This document shows positions 35,461 through 48,620 of a stretch of DNA of 64,000 nucleotides, piece after piece. The stretch spans positions 3,365,001 through 3,429,000 of the forward strand of contig JAPFBL010000068.1 of assembly GCA_026182355.1 (NCBI GenBank), written 5' to 3'. A program made the translations under genes and the position numbers. Under the pieces are notes generated by a model. The model did not search any database. It was not told where the DNA came from and saw only the letters and a list, made by a program, of their open reading frames with translations. Source of the DNA: Hermatobates lingyangjiaoensis (taxonomy: Eukaryota > Arthropoda > Insecta > Hemiptera > Hermatobatidae). Each line of letters opens with the position of its first letter. Positions within the stretch are counted from its first letter, which is position 1.

Positions 35461-36454
35461 TGTCTTCACATACAACTTACGCTTGCTTTTCAAATTTTTA
35501 TATTGGGTTTTCTGTTTACAATCTCTTATATAACCCATTGAAGCACAACATAAAAATATTTAATTTATCCTATGTGAAATTTACAAAAGGTGAAAAAATA
35601 AACATCGAGTATAACTCTTCATCATATTTTAAAATTTTCAGAACTAAATTTTTTTTGGACTCAATCTCACTAATAATTTTTTCCCGGGTTTTGAAACACC
35701 TAAACACTCCACTTATTTGCACTCAATCCTTTTTAAAATTAATTTTTATGTATTAAGCTTCATATACCATTTTTCAGCATCCATCACTCTTAAAATTTAC
35801 TTCCATATTTTAGAACCTCCACAACTCATTTATCAGCCCTCAATCATTCTTGAAGTAATCGCTAAAGACTTGTGTCAATAAATTAATTCACTCATATACC
35901 TAAACTTTCTTCAGAACAGTGTTACCTAAACTTACCTAGTTACCATGACCAAAGTAACTTTTTCTTTCATTTTTTGCATTATGAAGTAAATTACGCCATA
36001 TTATTATTATTATATTATTGCTTTAAGGGAAGCAATAATGTAATAATAATAATAATAATAATAATGAAATTAATTTATTTTGACAATTTAATACATCTTT
36101 ATGATTTGCCATTCCCAGAATTAATTTTATGTATATTTAATAGTTATGTATTGATAATGATGAAATATATAAATATGCCTGTATGTGGGTATATATTGTC
36201 TGTTTTGTATAACTTTCCACAGAAACTCTATAAGTCGAACTATTTGACTATTGTAACAAACCCCAGTTATTTTATAACTTATTCTTGGATTAGTAAAAGA
36301 ACTACCATATATCGTTTGTTGACAGAGTAGAAACACGGAATAGAACATCATTTTCATATTTCATATTCTCACATGAACTCTTTAAAATACCTTCAAATCA
36401 TTTTTGTTAAACCCAAAAAAAAGAATTTGTTTGACTGCATTGTGTTAAAAAAGT
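35461..36454. other. non-coding stretch with AAT microsatellite
   Basis: (AAT)n at 36040-36065 and low-complexity T/A runs. Open frames on both strands at about 36000-36350 follow from composition. Confidence 0.6.
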
Positions 36455-36955
36455 TCTAAGTGAATGTAAATAAATCTGACAAGTACAACAGGTTACTTTT
36501 ACAGTAATCAGAATTTCATGTACATTTTTTTTAGCATACTTTATTAACACACATCTAATTTTAAGTTTATTTTTTTTGGAATAATTTTATTCCTTATAGT
36601 TAATCGTTTTTAGAAATAAACATTTTTTGTGAAATCATAAAATATACCATACGCCTCTTTCCGTTAATGCTATATTAAGAAAAGGTATTTAGTCCCAAAA
36701 GGTGCTTCTTTAGGGTATGATTTTATTGCGATCCGTCAAACAGTGTGACTGTTTGACTTGTAGAATTAATTTACAGTTAATACTATCAAAATCCATGCGT
36801 CATAAGTTGTACATTTTACTGCAAAAATGACCAATCCAGTTATTCAAAAAATCTGAAGTTTTTCAGTCATTTCAGCTCTCAGTTTTACAATAATCCCGTA
36901 ATTTCAACAGTCTGCAGATAGTAGTTTAGGATAAAAAAAAGTTGTCTAAAAATAA
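36455..36955 (+). repeat. diverged copy of the 0.9-kb repeat family
   Basis: Shares with 57996-58925 and 62297-63236 the blocks (G)ACAAGTA(C/T)A(A)CAGGT, TTTTATT.(C/T)GATCCGTCAAAC(A/G)GT, TTTCAACAGTCT-type text and a final TAGTAGTTTAG(G/A). It is clearly older, with many indels. Confidence 0.6.
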
Positions 36956-39689
36956 TGACTATACACTAATAAATAATGATATATAGTAAATGCGAAGTGG
37001 ATTTGATATGTAATTTTGAAAACAAAATAAAGAGAGAGTTTCACACTTCTTATAAAAAATAAAATCAATATTTTAATAATGTTGATTATCAAAATCATTT
37101 TGATACTCTCTAGTTTTCTCTTTACGAAACGAGAGCATACCGTAAAACACTCGTTACTATGATAAAATTGTAACTTCAAGGTTCTACAAATTTGTGAAGG
37201 TTTTAATATTTTAATACTTGGATTTAATACTTCTTAGAAGCTTACGATTCTCAAATAAAGACATGAGGCTCCTCCAGAATATATCAGTATTACTTCATTT
37301 GCCAAAACTATATAGTGATTTTTTTACTGAAAACCATTCAAAGAATTTTCACTGAAATTCTTTCAGTGATCCTAACCACGCTAGTATCAATCTATACATT
37401 TAATTCTGTGCTCAAAAAAATTTAAAGTTGAGTCAATACCAGCAATGCAAATTTTAGAATTTATTAATTTTTTCGATTCATTTGGAACGAATAAATTGTA
37501 CGATTAGCCAGCTACCTGGATGATACTTAGTTTCTCAAGCTTATAATCTTAGCAAACTACCATCTTAGAAATAACCTTGAAAAATGATAACAAGAAAACT
37601 TATATTATTAAAACTTTTTTACACATATAACTCAAAAGTAATCCTAAAAAACGTTAACAGTTTTATTTTACAATCAATAGAGTATATGATATAGTAAAAA
37701 ATAGTTGATCTGAGAATAAGAAGAGTCTTAGGTTGTAAGTTATGGGAGATGTAATATTCCCATAATATATAATTTATGGGATTAAAATAAGAAACTAATA
37801 TCTGGTATATATCGTCACCATGAGTAAGAACCAAGCATTGCCTAGTCTCTTACTAGTCAATCTGTATGTGCTGCTCTAGTCAGTATGTCGAAATAAATAA
37901 TAAAGTTAACTAAGGGAAACTTTTTCACTATGGTTTTTATAACTTAATTTAAAAAATATGTTAAATCATTTAGTTGTTTTAACATCTTTTGGTAATGAAG
38001 CACTACCGATGTGCCTCTATACAACTGCTTAGCAGAATTTAATCTAAGAGCAAAATGACTCGTGGAGGTCGAAACTGCACATCTGCCATAGTTGAAAACA
38101 TTACCATCATATGTAAACTGATTGAGAAAGGATATTACAATATGTCGTACGTCGATATTATGTCACCCCTATGCATTGAAATGAGTTGGCTCCCTGACAT
38201 TCAATCCTACATGAACATTGGAGTGTCCGAAAATTCAATTCGCCACACTTTAATGGGTGGTCACAAGAAATTTAGTCACAAGGATTTATATGATTTTATC
38301 TAAAATATTGTTATTGTTGAGAAAACTGGAATTTAGTTTTACAAATCTGACATTGATAATAATTTTGTTTTAGAAACTGAAGAAACCCCTTCAAAAGTTG
38401 TTCATTTCCAAAGTGCTTTGAAGAAACTGGTCGCTTTCGATTTTTTAAACCTTTGGATATGTGGCCACTGTGGTTGTGTCGATTGATCTGGTTGTGTGTC
38501 AAGAAACCTCTCTTTGTTTGCACGATATCATTTAGAAATGCCTCAGAACTACCTTAAGTGCAGAATCATCTTGTACCATGTAATGCAAGTTCTATCAATT
38601 CTGCCAGAACAACCAAATTCTTGCATGTGGAGAATGTTGACATATAATATCCAATATCTTTCTTTTTCCAAATATAGAAATTAGTTACACAGCAGTATCC
38701 ACAAAGCCCTAGGATGCAAAGTTGAAAATGACATCGAGGTGGCTACAGTAACTAAGCTGTGTTTAGTTTAAGACTTATTATTTGGAAAACATTTTTTTTT
38801 TCAATTTCATTAATATTATAGTTCCATTTCTAAAAACATTCAGTGAGTCCTAAGTGCGTATAAATGGGGGCTTGCTGTGTCATGTCAAATATTATTAGTC
38901 ATGTAAAAAAAGCTTCTTCAAGGTTACATGGGGTTATAGTTCAAGATTTATAAGAAGACAGGTCTGTTTCTATGATGCAACTGTGATATAACAATACAAA
39001 CAGTATATCAGATGAGGAAATGTGATGAGAGTTCTAGACCAACCGATTGTCTTTTCTATGGATTCAATATAATGCAACATATCTAGCTTCTTCAGTACGT
39101 GAGCTTCATATTTATAAACCTTCTGAGAGCTTACTAATCTTTAATCTCGCAGAAACATATTTAACATTTCATAAATCATTACAAATATAGTGCCGATGGT
39201 CTGCCTTTTCAATACATTGCAGCCTCAAATGATCTCTTTTATGATTTGTCAATTTCTGACTTTGTAAAGTTCATCCTGAGAAGTGAATATTAAAGAATGC
39301 CCTGTACTAAAATCAACTTTATTAACAAAGATTGATTGAATGACGCATTTTCTTAGCAAGATTTTATTTGTTTGTTAAGCAAAAGTACCAAAATTTGGTG
39401 CAAAAATGACCCACAGGAAATAGTTCATGTCCTCTGGTTTCAGTTGAGAATTATGTACATTTGTCACAAATGAGAAGTGAGAATAAAAATTAGAGCAACA
39501 ATTATTCATTTGTACCCTCTTTCATAAAAGAAATACCAGTATTATTTCTTTAATTTCAATTGATGACTGTCATCAGGAAAACCAAATAAAGACAGTACAT
39601 TTATCAAACTTATACAACAATAGCAAACAATAATTAATTTAGTTGGGATGAATAAAAGTAGATGAAGAGCAAATGTTTTCAAACAGATC
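36956..39689. other. non-coding stretch
   Basis: No recognised element. The 82-residue frame at 38055-38303 is one of the longer plus-strand frames, but it shows no motif I can name and no splice-supported neighbours. Confidence 0.4.
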
Positions 39690-40650
39690 CATCAGACATG
39701 ACAACTATGTTTGGCCACTTGCAACCCGAGATGGGAGCTGTCTGTTGCTCTTAAGACGGAAAAGTCGATGGTGACAACGCAATCAGCTTCCTTTTAACTT
39801 GATCATGTTTGTCCACAAGTTACTCAAAATAGAAGACACCTATTCATCATACGACGATTTACAGTCACTTTCAGGATCAGTGTTACCTGTCAGGAAAGAT
39901 AATTTATGTTGGCAATTAGGACATATTTCTAACCACAAAATTTAAATTTCAATCGATGGTGGTAAAATTTTTTGAACTCCCAACATTTTTTTAACTCCCG
40001 TTTTTGTTAAAGTAATTTTGCCAAAGAACTACGCAGTTATTCATCACCATCACCATCAACTCTTCGTTCGGAAGAGTTCGCAACCATGTTATCTTTTCTT
40101 TTTTTATATAACACCCAGTTGTTCGCATTAGGCCTTTTTACTCTAACGGTTTAATATATGCCACCCCTTTCACTCAATTAAATTGGATAGTGTTTGTCAA
40201 TGTAATATAATTTACTAAAAACGCAGAGAGAGGGAGAAATCAGCAGATATTAGCTTCAATTGTTTTGTTCAAGCACAAGTTCCCGCTTTGTGTCCACTCC
40301 TCAGCATAGTGCAGGTTGCACTGAAGCATAATCTTAAAATTCCGTTGCAGTAGTTCACTTAAGTTGCACCAACAACAGTATACCACTTTTAAATTACTAT
40401 GACGTAGTGAAGGAGCTACAATTATCGTGGCTTTAGAACCCATCAAAAGAAAGGCATCGGTAATCATGCCATCGATGATTACAGTATGAATACAGTCTAT
40501 CACTTTCTTAAAACATTGAAAGTCTCGAATGTAAACTCGGCTCTAGAGGTTCTTCTGCTTTTATCAGCTGTGCCATCTGTATAGACGCGAAGCCAGGAGT
40601 TAGAAGGGAATCTCTCTGCAAGGATTCCATGAGTGATAAATTCCCAATTT
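39690..40650 (-). pseudogene. decayed non-LTR retrotransposon, RNase H region
   Basis: Minus strand at 40630-40540 reads LAERFPSNSWLRVYTDGTAD, the classic start of the RNase H domain (xxWLxxYTDGS) of non-LTR retrotransposon polyproteins. A stop follows. Downstream (40500-40240) an 87-codon open frame has LLQRNFKIMLQ, as in the family's KI.LQWIP.HCG segment, then shifts frame. Near 39790-39700 CVVTIDFSVLRATDSSHLG resembles the post-RNase H A(V)TIFRL.TGH..L segment. Several stops and frameshifts make it dead. Reverse transcriptase was not seen. Confidence 0.55.
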
Positions 40651-43221
40651 TAAAGGTCAAGACACTCTAGCTTGTCTCCTGCATGTTTTACGTGGAGCTT
40701 CAGAGATGTTTAGAGTACATAAATATTCAGACGAGTACATGCTTCTACTTTCACAAGTACAAATAATAGGTTGACATCCTATTGTAAGACATACAACGCT
40801 ATATGCATGGGCGAATGGTACAAGAAGTACTATCAGGCACACATGGAGCCCTGGGTCACAAATAATAAAATCCTAATAAATCCTGCCATCATTGCCAGAT
40901 TGGTAGGTATAACTGATTTACTCGTATTACCATACAAAAATGAATGCTACAGCATGCCTACTCACGTACTTGAGAGATTGTCCTAATTATCCATTGAATC
41001 ACCAGGTCACTAGGTTAACTTCATACTGAGGTCATTGAACTCTAAGAGTTCATCCCTACATAAAGCATTAAACAGTTATCAGTGTTTAATTATTCTAACA
41101 ATGATTTATTTATGAATAAATAATATTAATATTAACTGGTTGCTTTTTTGACAACTCACATTTTTTCTCTAAGCTTCTCGATGGTGAAAATAGAGGGGAT
41201 TATAGTAGAATTGAGGCAAAAATTCATGATTTTAAAAAGTCAATGATTTTAATCTTAGTATTCCTGCATTATCAATTAAATACTTAATTCCTGTTGATCT
41301 ACATTATTTGTTTTAGTTTAATACTAAAAAAAAATTTCATTTTAATGAAAATTTAATACGTCAAAAACACGTTTATTTAAGGAAGCACTTTAACTAAACT
41401 AGATTGAAATGGTATGTGAAGCCACGAGTGTGGGCGCTCGTCCTCTGATTACCGTATCTCTCTAGTAATCTTATTTTGTGATTAAATAATAGCAGATTTT
41501 TTAAAATTTAAATCAAACCCAAGATATTTTTTACTTTAATGAAACTCAATCATTAAAGTAATCATGAAAACATCAACTTAAATTAATCAATTTCATTAAG
41601 TCAAAGTTTTGACTTCTCCAGAACCCAAACAATAATTTTGTGCAGGAAAGTACAAAGAAGACGTAGCAGAATCTACGTTGTAAAGACCGAGAGACTCAGT
41701 AAAAAAAATTGTTAGATTAAAAATAGACAAAGAATTCACAATATATTTAGTCAGTTGATTGTCGTCCCTCCGTCAATTCAATTCTTCTCTTGAGGATGAC
41801 CACCACAACTGTGTCACAATTTTTTTAAGTGTATATATATATATATTAAAATCAGAAAGAAATTAAGGATGAAAACAAAATACGACTCTTTTAATACTTC
41901 ACCTTCATAATTTTTACTCGCAAATTAACAGAAACCCTCAATAATTTGTCATCAGGAAAGGAAGTGGAATGGTGTGAAGAAGTTAATCAACTCGACTAGT
42001 AGAGTTGAGTATATATGTAGAATAGATAAGGGCCATAGCAAGAGCGTGTGTGTGGGAGAGAGAGAGAGAGAGAGTGAAAGGGTGGGTAGAGAGGTCAAGG
42101 GCATACGTATCAGCAGAAGTGCCAGATGAATACTAATTAGCAGCTTCCCGGAGACACTACAGCTTCCTTTGTCTCTCATCTTAATACACTGTCTCACTTT
42201 CGCTTATCCCATTTCACACTCTTCCTTAAGGGTGCCGCTTAGTTATATCAAATAGGCATCCATTAAATGACAAATCAAAATAAATTATAGAAACGTCAGA
42301 TATGACTAAATTTAACCCAATCCGGCTAATAATATTTAATATGATTAAAAACTACTATGATTTTAGCAATGATACTTTATCAAAACAAAGTTGTTTCATA
42401 TTCTAATATGCGGAAAGTGGCGGACTAAGTCCCCAATTGGAACCAGCCACAATTAAGTTTTGTAACCACCTGTTAAGTTTCACTCTAATATTATTATATT
42501 AAACTGAAGTTTTGTCTAAATTATTAATTATAATCCAAATAACATTTTTTTAGCTTTGGATTTTGCAAATGTAAAAATAAGTGTATCCTAACGTGTTCAT
42601 CATTGGGTTATGAACCTAACTGACTATGAACACTAAATGTTCGAAAGGCGTTGTAAAATAAAATCCTTGTAGTGAAGAATTATTGATATATATTTCCTCA
42701 CTATCATGAGTAAATACCACACAATAACTGTTTGTATAGCTCATGAGTTAAAACTGTTTTATCTTACATTATAAATATGTAGAACTAAATATATGTATAA
42801 ATAATATACGCATACATTATTTATACATAACTATATATCAGTATAAACCTTATAACAAATCAGTTTTTTGATACGAGCCAATACTAATTCATGTATCTCA
42901 CACTAACTTTAGTAAGACCAAGCTCTTTAAATAATTTCGTTTTCATAGCTCCCAATTAATATAACCCCATGGGTATTTAAATCTTAAATAATACCCACAG
43001 TACATATATTATTGCAAACAGATGTACAGTGAATAAGTTCTAAAATCTGTCGATACTTGTTGCTAAAGTCCTTCTTTTAAACCGTGAAATCTTTGACAAG
43101 AAGAACGGAAATGTCTTGAATATTTTCATTTTCATTATGATAATTTCTTTGATACTAGACCCTCATAAACTTAAATTTATTTAAACATTTCAGCACGTGT
43201 GAGTCCTTATACAGCTACTTC
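40651..43221. other. non-coding stretch
   Basis: AT-rich. Contains a TA run near 41834-41845 and an (AG)10 run at 42055-42074. No gene recognised. Confidence 0.5.
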
Positions 43222-43691
43222 CTGTTGTATTTCAATTTTGATGTGCACCTCTCCGTGAGTGCAGGTTACTGTTGTATTTCAATTTTGATGTGCACCTCTC
43301 CGTGAGTGCAGGTTACTGTTGTATTTCAATTTTGATGTGCACCTCTCCGTGAGTGCAGGTTACAATTGTATTTCAATTTTGATGTGCACCTCTCCGTGAG
43401 TGCAGGTTACTATTGTATTTCAATTTTGATGTGCACCTCTCGTGAGTGCAGGTTACTGTTGTATTTCAATTTTGATGTGCACCTCTCCGTGAGTGCAGGT
43501 TACTGTTGTATTTCAATTTTGATGTGCACCTCTCCGTGAGTGCAGGTTACTGTTGTATTTCAATTTTGATGTGCACCTCTCCGTGAGTGCAGGTTACTGT
43601 TGTATTTCAATTTTGATGTGCACCTCTCCGTGAGTGCAGGTTACTGTTGTATTTCAATTTTGATGTGCACCTCTCCGTGAGTGCAGGTTAC
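43222..43691 (+). repeat. 47-bp minisatellite, ten copies
   Basis: The unit begins TTACTGTTGTATTTCAATTT, continues TGATGTGCACCTCTCCGTGA and ends GTGCAGG. Ten copies are nearly identical: changes are limited to the linker (TACAATTG, TACTATTG) in two, and one lost C in the fifth. Homogeneity implies recent expansion or ongoing exchange. Confidence 0.97.
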
Positions 43692-44825
43692 TACTGTTGT
43701 TGTTTCCAATACCCACAATTATGGCTTTTAACCTTTATTGCTATGGTGGGGGGGATTAGTTAGTAACTATAGGTATTCTCCATTGTTTTCATATTTAAAG
43801 TCTTTCACTATTACAGTTGTTCTAGGGATGAAAAGTGTGACTTGAATGCAAGTATTCTTTATTGCGTTTAGATATGTAATTCTGTTTTCCACAATTAATC
43901 TCGTTATGTGGCGTAAAGTGTGGCTCATTCAGTGACTACAGATATTCTTTAAAGAGAAATTTTAGATAAACATCACTTTGTGTTTATGTACCACACTACT
44001 GTTATGTACATATCAAATCGTATAAACACCATGGTAGTCCTAAAACAGTAAGAGGGATCCGCTCACAAGTTCGTAAATATGAAAGTTACTTTTCCAAATA
44101 ACATACATACGTATAGTTGTGATTTCTAGAATTTAACCATGTCAGGTGTTTGTTCAAAAAGTTAAAGCTAATTTAATATGTTTAGACTGTAGAATGAATT
44201 AAGATGTTTTTTGTTTCATTTGATCTTTAGGTCGACATTATATTCTTTGATGTATAATTCATGCGCCCTTTACTAGGTGAAATGGAAATTTCAACTTCAT
44301 TAAGAACTATCTCATTTTCTTGGTATAATTTCTGTTAAAATTGAGCTATTTGATCAATTCAAATAGAACACCGTGTCCAAACAGAATACTCTGTTGACTG
44401 TATAATTTTCATTTACCAAATTATTACTTAATATGGGAATATTGTATATATGAGAATCTAATATGGTAATATTTTATAATATTTCATTACAATCTCAATC
44501 AACAAAATAAAAATATATTTTTTAGCTGAAATGATGGCACGAGTAAACATTATCACAGTCATTGGGACAAGTAAAGAATAATTCAGTGCACCAAGTTGTC
44601 TCCAAATTCCATCCTTTACAAGGTAAATGAGCGAAATGTACCTTTTCCTCTTTTTTTTATTGTTGTTCCTGCATCTAAGCATTGTTTAATAAAGTTGGAT
44701 AAGTGCCTTGAGAAATGAATTCTCCGGCCCATTATCTATTCGAAGAAGGTGAATGATTCAAAATGTACACCTCTGCTACACTAGTACTATGACTCCTGTT
44801 CCCAAGCCCACTCTCTTAACTTAAG
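43692..44825. other. non-coding stretch
   Basis: Nothing recognised; AT-rich. Confidence 0.5.
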
Positions 44826-45301
44826 CAGTGGTTCTTAACCTGTGGGGAATTCTCCACCATTGGGGAATAGCGGAGTTGCCAACTGGGGAATGACCGGTCG
44901 GGAAGAACCACTGTTTCAAAATATAATACATTTCATCCAAATGTTAAATTATTTTACAATTCACAACCATTTACAGACTGTTTAATAACAGAAACAATCA
45001 ATTTGTAAGCTATTGTAAGTCATGTTTGGGTAAAATTGACAACATTGTCGGGTTAGAAATAATAATAATCAGTGTACATTCGTAGACTTACAGAAAAAAC
45101 TGATAGTTTTGATCATTTTATTTATACAATACCACTTCTGTTGTTCTTTTTTTTCCCTCCATTGTCATTTCATTTTTATGTATGTACTAAACACTGGATG
45201 AGTAAAAATCGAATTTGTCAAAGACCGATGCTATGGTGGGAAAAGGAGAGTTGGCTCTCTAAATAGTGGGGAATTAGAGAAAAAAAGGTTAAGAACCACT
45301 G
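44826..45301. mobile_element. non-autonomous hAT element (MITE), 476 bp
   Basis: Left end CAGTGGTTCTTAACCTGTGG, right end (reverse strand) CAGTGGTTCTTAACCTTTTT: 16 matching terminal bases, typical of hAT. Both ends share GTGGGGAATT just inside. The right flank ctctaacc fits nnnTAnnn; the left flank (aacttaag) does not duplicate it clearly. There is no transposase. An inner GAAGAACCACTG at about 44903-44914 forms a second, nested inverted repeat with the left end. Confidence 0.85.
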
Positions 45302-46841
45302 CTCTAACCCAAAATGAACAAAACTACACCAAGCACGTGGTGCCGTAAACTTCTAACAAAAGTCTTTTAGAAAAAGAATTAAATTTCTTTGTGTTTTTAA
45401 TTTTCCTTTCATTTTTAATCAGATACAGTATCACAGTTTCAGCTTTCTGTTTTTTTTCATTTTCAATTTTCCTTCACAAAAAATATCATTTGTCGTTTTA
45501 CTTTTGATTTCTAAACTTCTTTTGACTATTTTTTTATCTTCTTTTTTATTTTTTTACTTCCTCAGCAGGCTTTAAAAAAAGCTAAATACCATAATTACCG
45601 CTCAAATTTCTATTAAAGCTTAGAGAATTTTCAAATGGCTTAGTTTATGGTGATTTAACTATCAACATAAATTTTAACTTTCAAAAGTTGATTACAAAAA
45701 GCAGTTGATAGAAGTCCATGGAACGCAGTTTTCACCTCCATCATGCATAAATACAGCTTCCAGTGCTCGCTTTGGGCTTCACTGCAGTAGAAGACTGTAG
45801 GAAGGCTACAGTCACATCAGAACAGAAGGCTGGAGTAGTCACCACTGAGCCCTACCATAAGTTAACTTATGATTAACTAAATTAAAAGATCCTACATTTT
45901 TACTAATTATGATTAGCACACACTGAATAGCTTTAGTACTTCAAATAGTTTCCAAATTTGAATAAATATCTTTCAATTGTAAAATACCTCCCTCCATCAA
46001 ACAAAACCAGGATTTTGTTGATAGTATTGCAGATATGACAAGATAAAGCGGGCACAAAATCAGAAAGACATTTCATTTTCATTGACAATCGAATATCAGA
46101 GGAATCATAACTAGTTATATTTTAGACAAGATGGATGGAAAAAAAATTGAGAGAACTAGGCCATAAGGGAATTAAAAGGCATGTCACACACAACGTTCTC
46201 AATTAAGACTTATTGAAGTCAATACTAATAATAATGGCATTACTCAACCGCATGGCTCTCCAAGACTTGATCTATTGTAGAGTTTTAGGAAGAAGCACGA
46301 GAGCCTCATGACAGGCTGAATAAAACAGAAATATTAGCTCTTTAATTGAGCTCATATTTACACAATGCTCTTCTATCTTTCAACAAATGTCATCCTAAAC
46401 AAGATATGTTTTTAAACTTCCATTTATCTCTTAAACTTCCTTTGATAACATTTGTCAATGACTTAAAAATTAATTTTATTTTCATCAAATTTGTTTAATG
46501 TTAACTATGACTAGTACCTGTTCTTCAATATTTCTGAACTGTATTTTGATTCTCTAATTTCCCAAACTACTTTCAAAAAAATCCTTCTGACTCTTAAGCA
46601 TCTTCCTTGTAACGTGAAAAGTACATAGATAAACCGGCGATACAAACTTTTAACCTCTCACTTGATAAACGTTCAAATTAACAATGTACTTTATACAGTA
46701 TAGTATTCTACAGTATATACTGTAGAATACACAGTAAACTTTTATGGACAAAAAAGTATAAAACAAAATTATGATTTCTTTTGTTTATTTCGACTTAAAA
46801 GGTCAGTTTTGAGTAGGGAAAATAGTTTTCATTTATTAGAT
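45302..46841. other. non-coding stretch with a perfect palindrome
   Basis: Mostly AT-rich. 46703-46730 is a perfect 28-bp palindrome (GTATTCTACAGTAT and its complement). Confidence 0.7.
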
Positions 46842-47162
46842 CAGTTGGTGAGCAAACTTTTTTCTGGGGAGACATATTGGCCGGAGTGAAAGTCGGACTC
46901 AACCCCTACGGACGCATGTCCCTACTTTTTTATCTTCTACCGTCGTTTTGAATAAATGTAAGAAATAAAAAGCACAGAATATTTTCATTTAACTGTTACC
47001 AAGTATATATAGCTATGGAACTTCTTCGGTAGTTTAACTTCGTTTGTTGTTTACAACTTTCAGAAGTAAGAAGGTATTTTAATTATGTGAAAACACGATT
47101 AAGACTGTTAAAAACTACGGCGCGCGGGATATGGCCCGCCGGCCGTAGTTTGCCCACCTCTG
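46842..47162. mobile_element. second non-autonomous hAT element, 321 bp
   Basis: Left end CAGTTGGTGAGCAAACTTTT; right end on the reverse strand CAGAGGTGGGCAAACTACGG followed by CCGGCGGGCC. The two are alike over 16 positions with three changes. The right end is the widely seen hAT terminus with GGCCCGC. Flanks tattagat and ctgtagat share five of eight bases, including the central TA. No coding capacity. Confidence 0.7.
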
Positions 47163-47639
47163 CTGTAGATAAAAGTTAATTCAGACACTTCCTCGATATT
47201 GATTATACATATCCAGTCGAACTAGTTATTTAATCCTCAACATCCCTATAACACACCAAGCAGCCAACTTCCTGATAAATTCTACTATAATATTTCTAAC
47301 TTCGTTAATTCTATTAATAGTCCGAGAAATCCAAAAGAGTGGGGGGTTGTTGTCAAAAAGGAAATTAAGTAACCTATTTTCATTATTATTATTATTAAAG
47401 TATTTTAATATTTGGATATTCTTTCTTTTTTGTTTGTTATTTATAACGTTTTTCGTAGTCTTTTATTAAGTAAGTTCGACTATACAATAGGTATTTGAAT
47501 CGTTTACAATGTTGGTAAAAGCCCTCTTCAAACAAATTTAAAATAATAAGAATAATGTAACATTTTATGTTATGCACACGCACATCTTAATTGAAGTACG
47601 CGTATCTATTTTGAATGCAAATCATTTACCTTCAATTAA
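47163..47639. other. non-coding stretch
   Basis: AT-rich; nothing recognised. Confidence 0.5.
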
Positions 47640-48620
47640 TTAATGTTGAACCGTGCGTTCGCTTAGGGAGCTAGCGCCTCACTTTTTCAAGACTCTTTCT
47701 CTTTACAAGGTACAACGGCAGCTTTAGATCCCATTTTGCAATGGTGTTTGCCGGGTTGTTTCCCAGTTCAAAGACCGTTTCACGTGTGTTGCCTTGTTGG
47801 TGCCTAGTCCCTACCTCTTCTTCGGCTGACTGAGTTTGCCGTCTTCAAAACTTCTTTCGTTATCCTTCAGAGGGAATTGGCAGCTCTTTTTGCCATCAAG
47901 ATTGTGTTTTGTGACAAATGTTGTTTGCCGGCCTTGGCATTGTTAATGTTTGTTTGTTTCCCTTTCCTTCTTCTGTATCCTTTTGTTCTATCTAGTACTC
48001 TTTATCTTACTTGCCTATCATTTTCTATATTTTTAACTCCCTCCCATTCTTTGTTAGTCTTCCATCTTCATTTCTAATCATCATCTATAATCCTTGATGG
48101 TCTCTTTCATCATTTGACAGTTCATGTTGATATAGGACGAGGAAGCCGCCTTTGCAAGGTCCTTCTTGAATAGTTCACAGAGTCAGTGTCTATTTCCTGA
48201 TTTGTGGGGATACAGTTGGTTTCTTGAGACATGGCTAAAGGTCTACGTTAAAAACATCACCAGGGTCTCTTTATCATGGTATGGTAAAGGAAAGGCCAAG
48301 ATGCATAATTAAATTAAATCATGTCTGCAGACCTTTTCTTTTGTTCCATTTACTGTTCTTTCTGTAGGACTTTTCCCCCAACTTTTTGTTTATTCTTCAC
48401 TAAAAATTGCAGAGGGGCACTCTAATGTTTAGCGAGTGAGTGCTGGGCTTTCTTTACTGGCCGCATCTCTGTTGCCTCTTCGTCACTTGGCTCTCTCGTT
48501 TCACGTGACGTCACAATAAGTGGGTCTCTAATGGAAGACTATCTTATTTCCTCTCTCTGTCAGTGTCGTCATCAAGACTCTGGTTTCTCTCATTTTAACA
48601 TTAAAGGCAACTGGAACGGT
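47640..48620. other. compositionally distinct island, origin unknown
   Basis: About 1 kb that is visibly less AT-rich and pyrimidine-biased on the plus strand, with CACGTGACGTCA at about 48501-48512 (overlapping E-box and CRE-like sites). No frame gives a protein I recognise. It could be an untranslated region of a retroelement, a regulatory region or an unknown exon. Confidence 0.4.

Noticed and set aside
35340..35756. 138-residue plus-strand frame
   Set aside because: It starts in a GC-rich islet and continues into AT-rich intron-like DNA; cysteines and histidines do not form a known finger.
35974..36330. 118-residue plus-strand frame rich in I, Y and L
   Set aside because: Includes the AAT microsatellite and has an overlapping frame on the other strand; composition explains it.
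38055..38303. 82-residue plus-strand frame as a small gene
   Set aside because: Decent start context but no domain, no splice-linked neighbour and no codon pattern that stands out.
39541..39580. CTGATGA near GAAA on the minus strand as another hammerhead
   Set aside because: The stem that forms uses the core itself (GATGAC/GTCATC), and no self-complementary 4-mer follows GAA.
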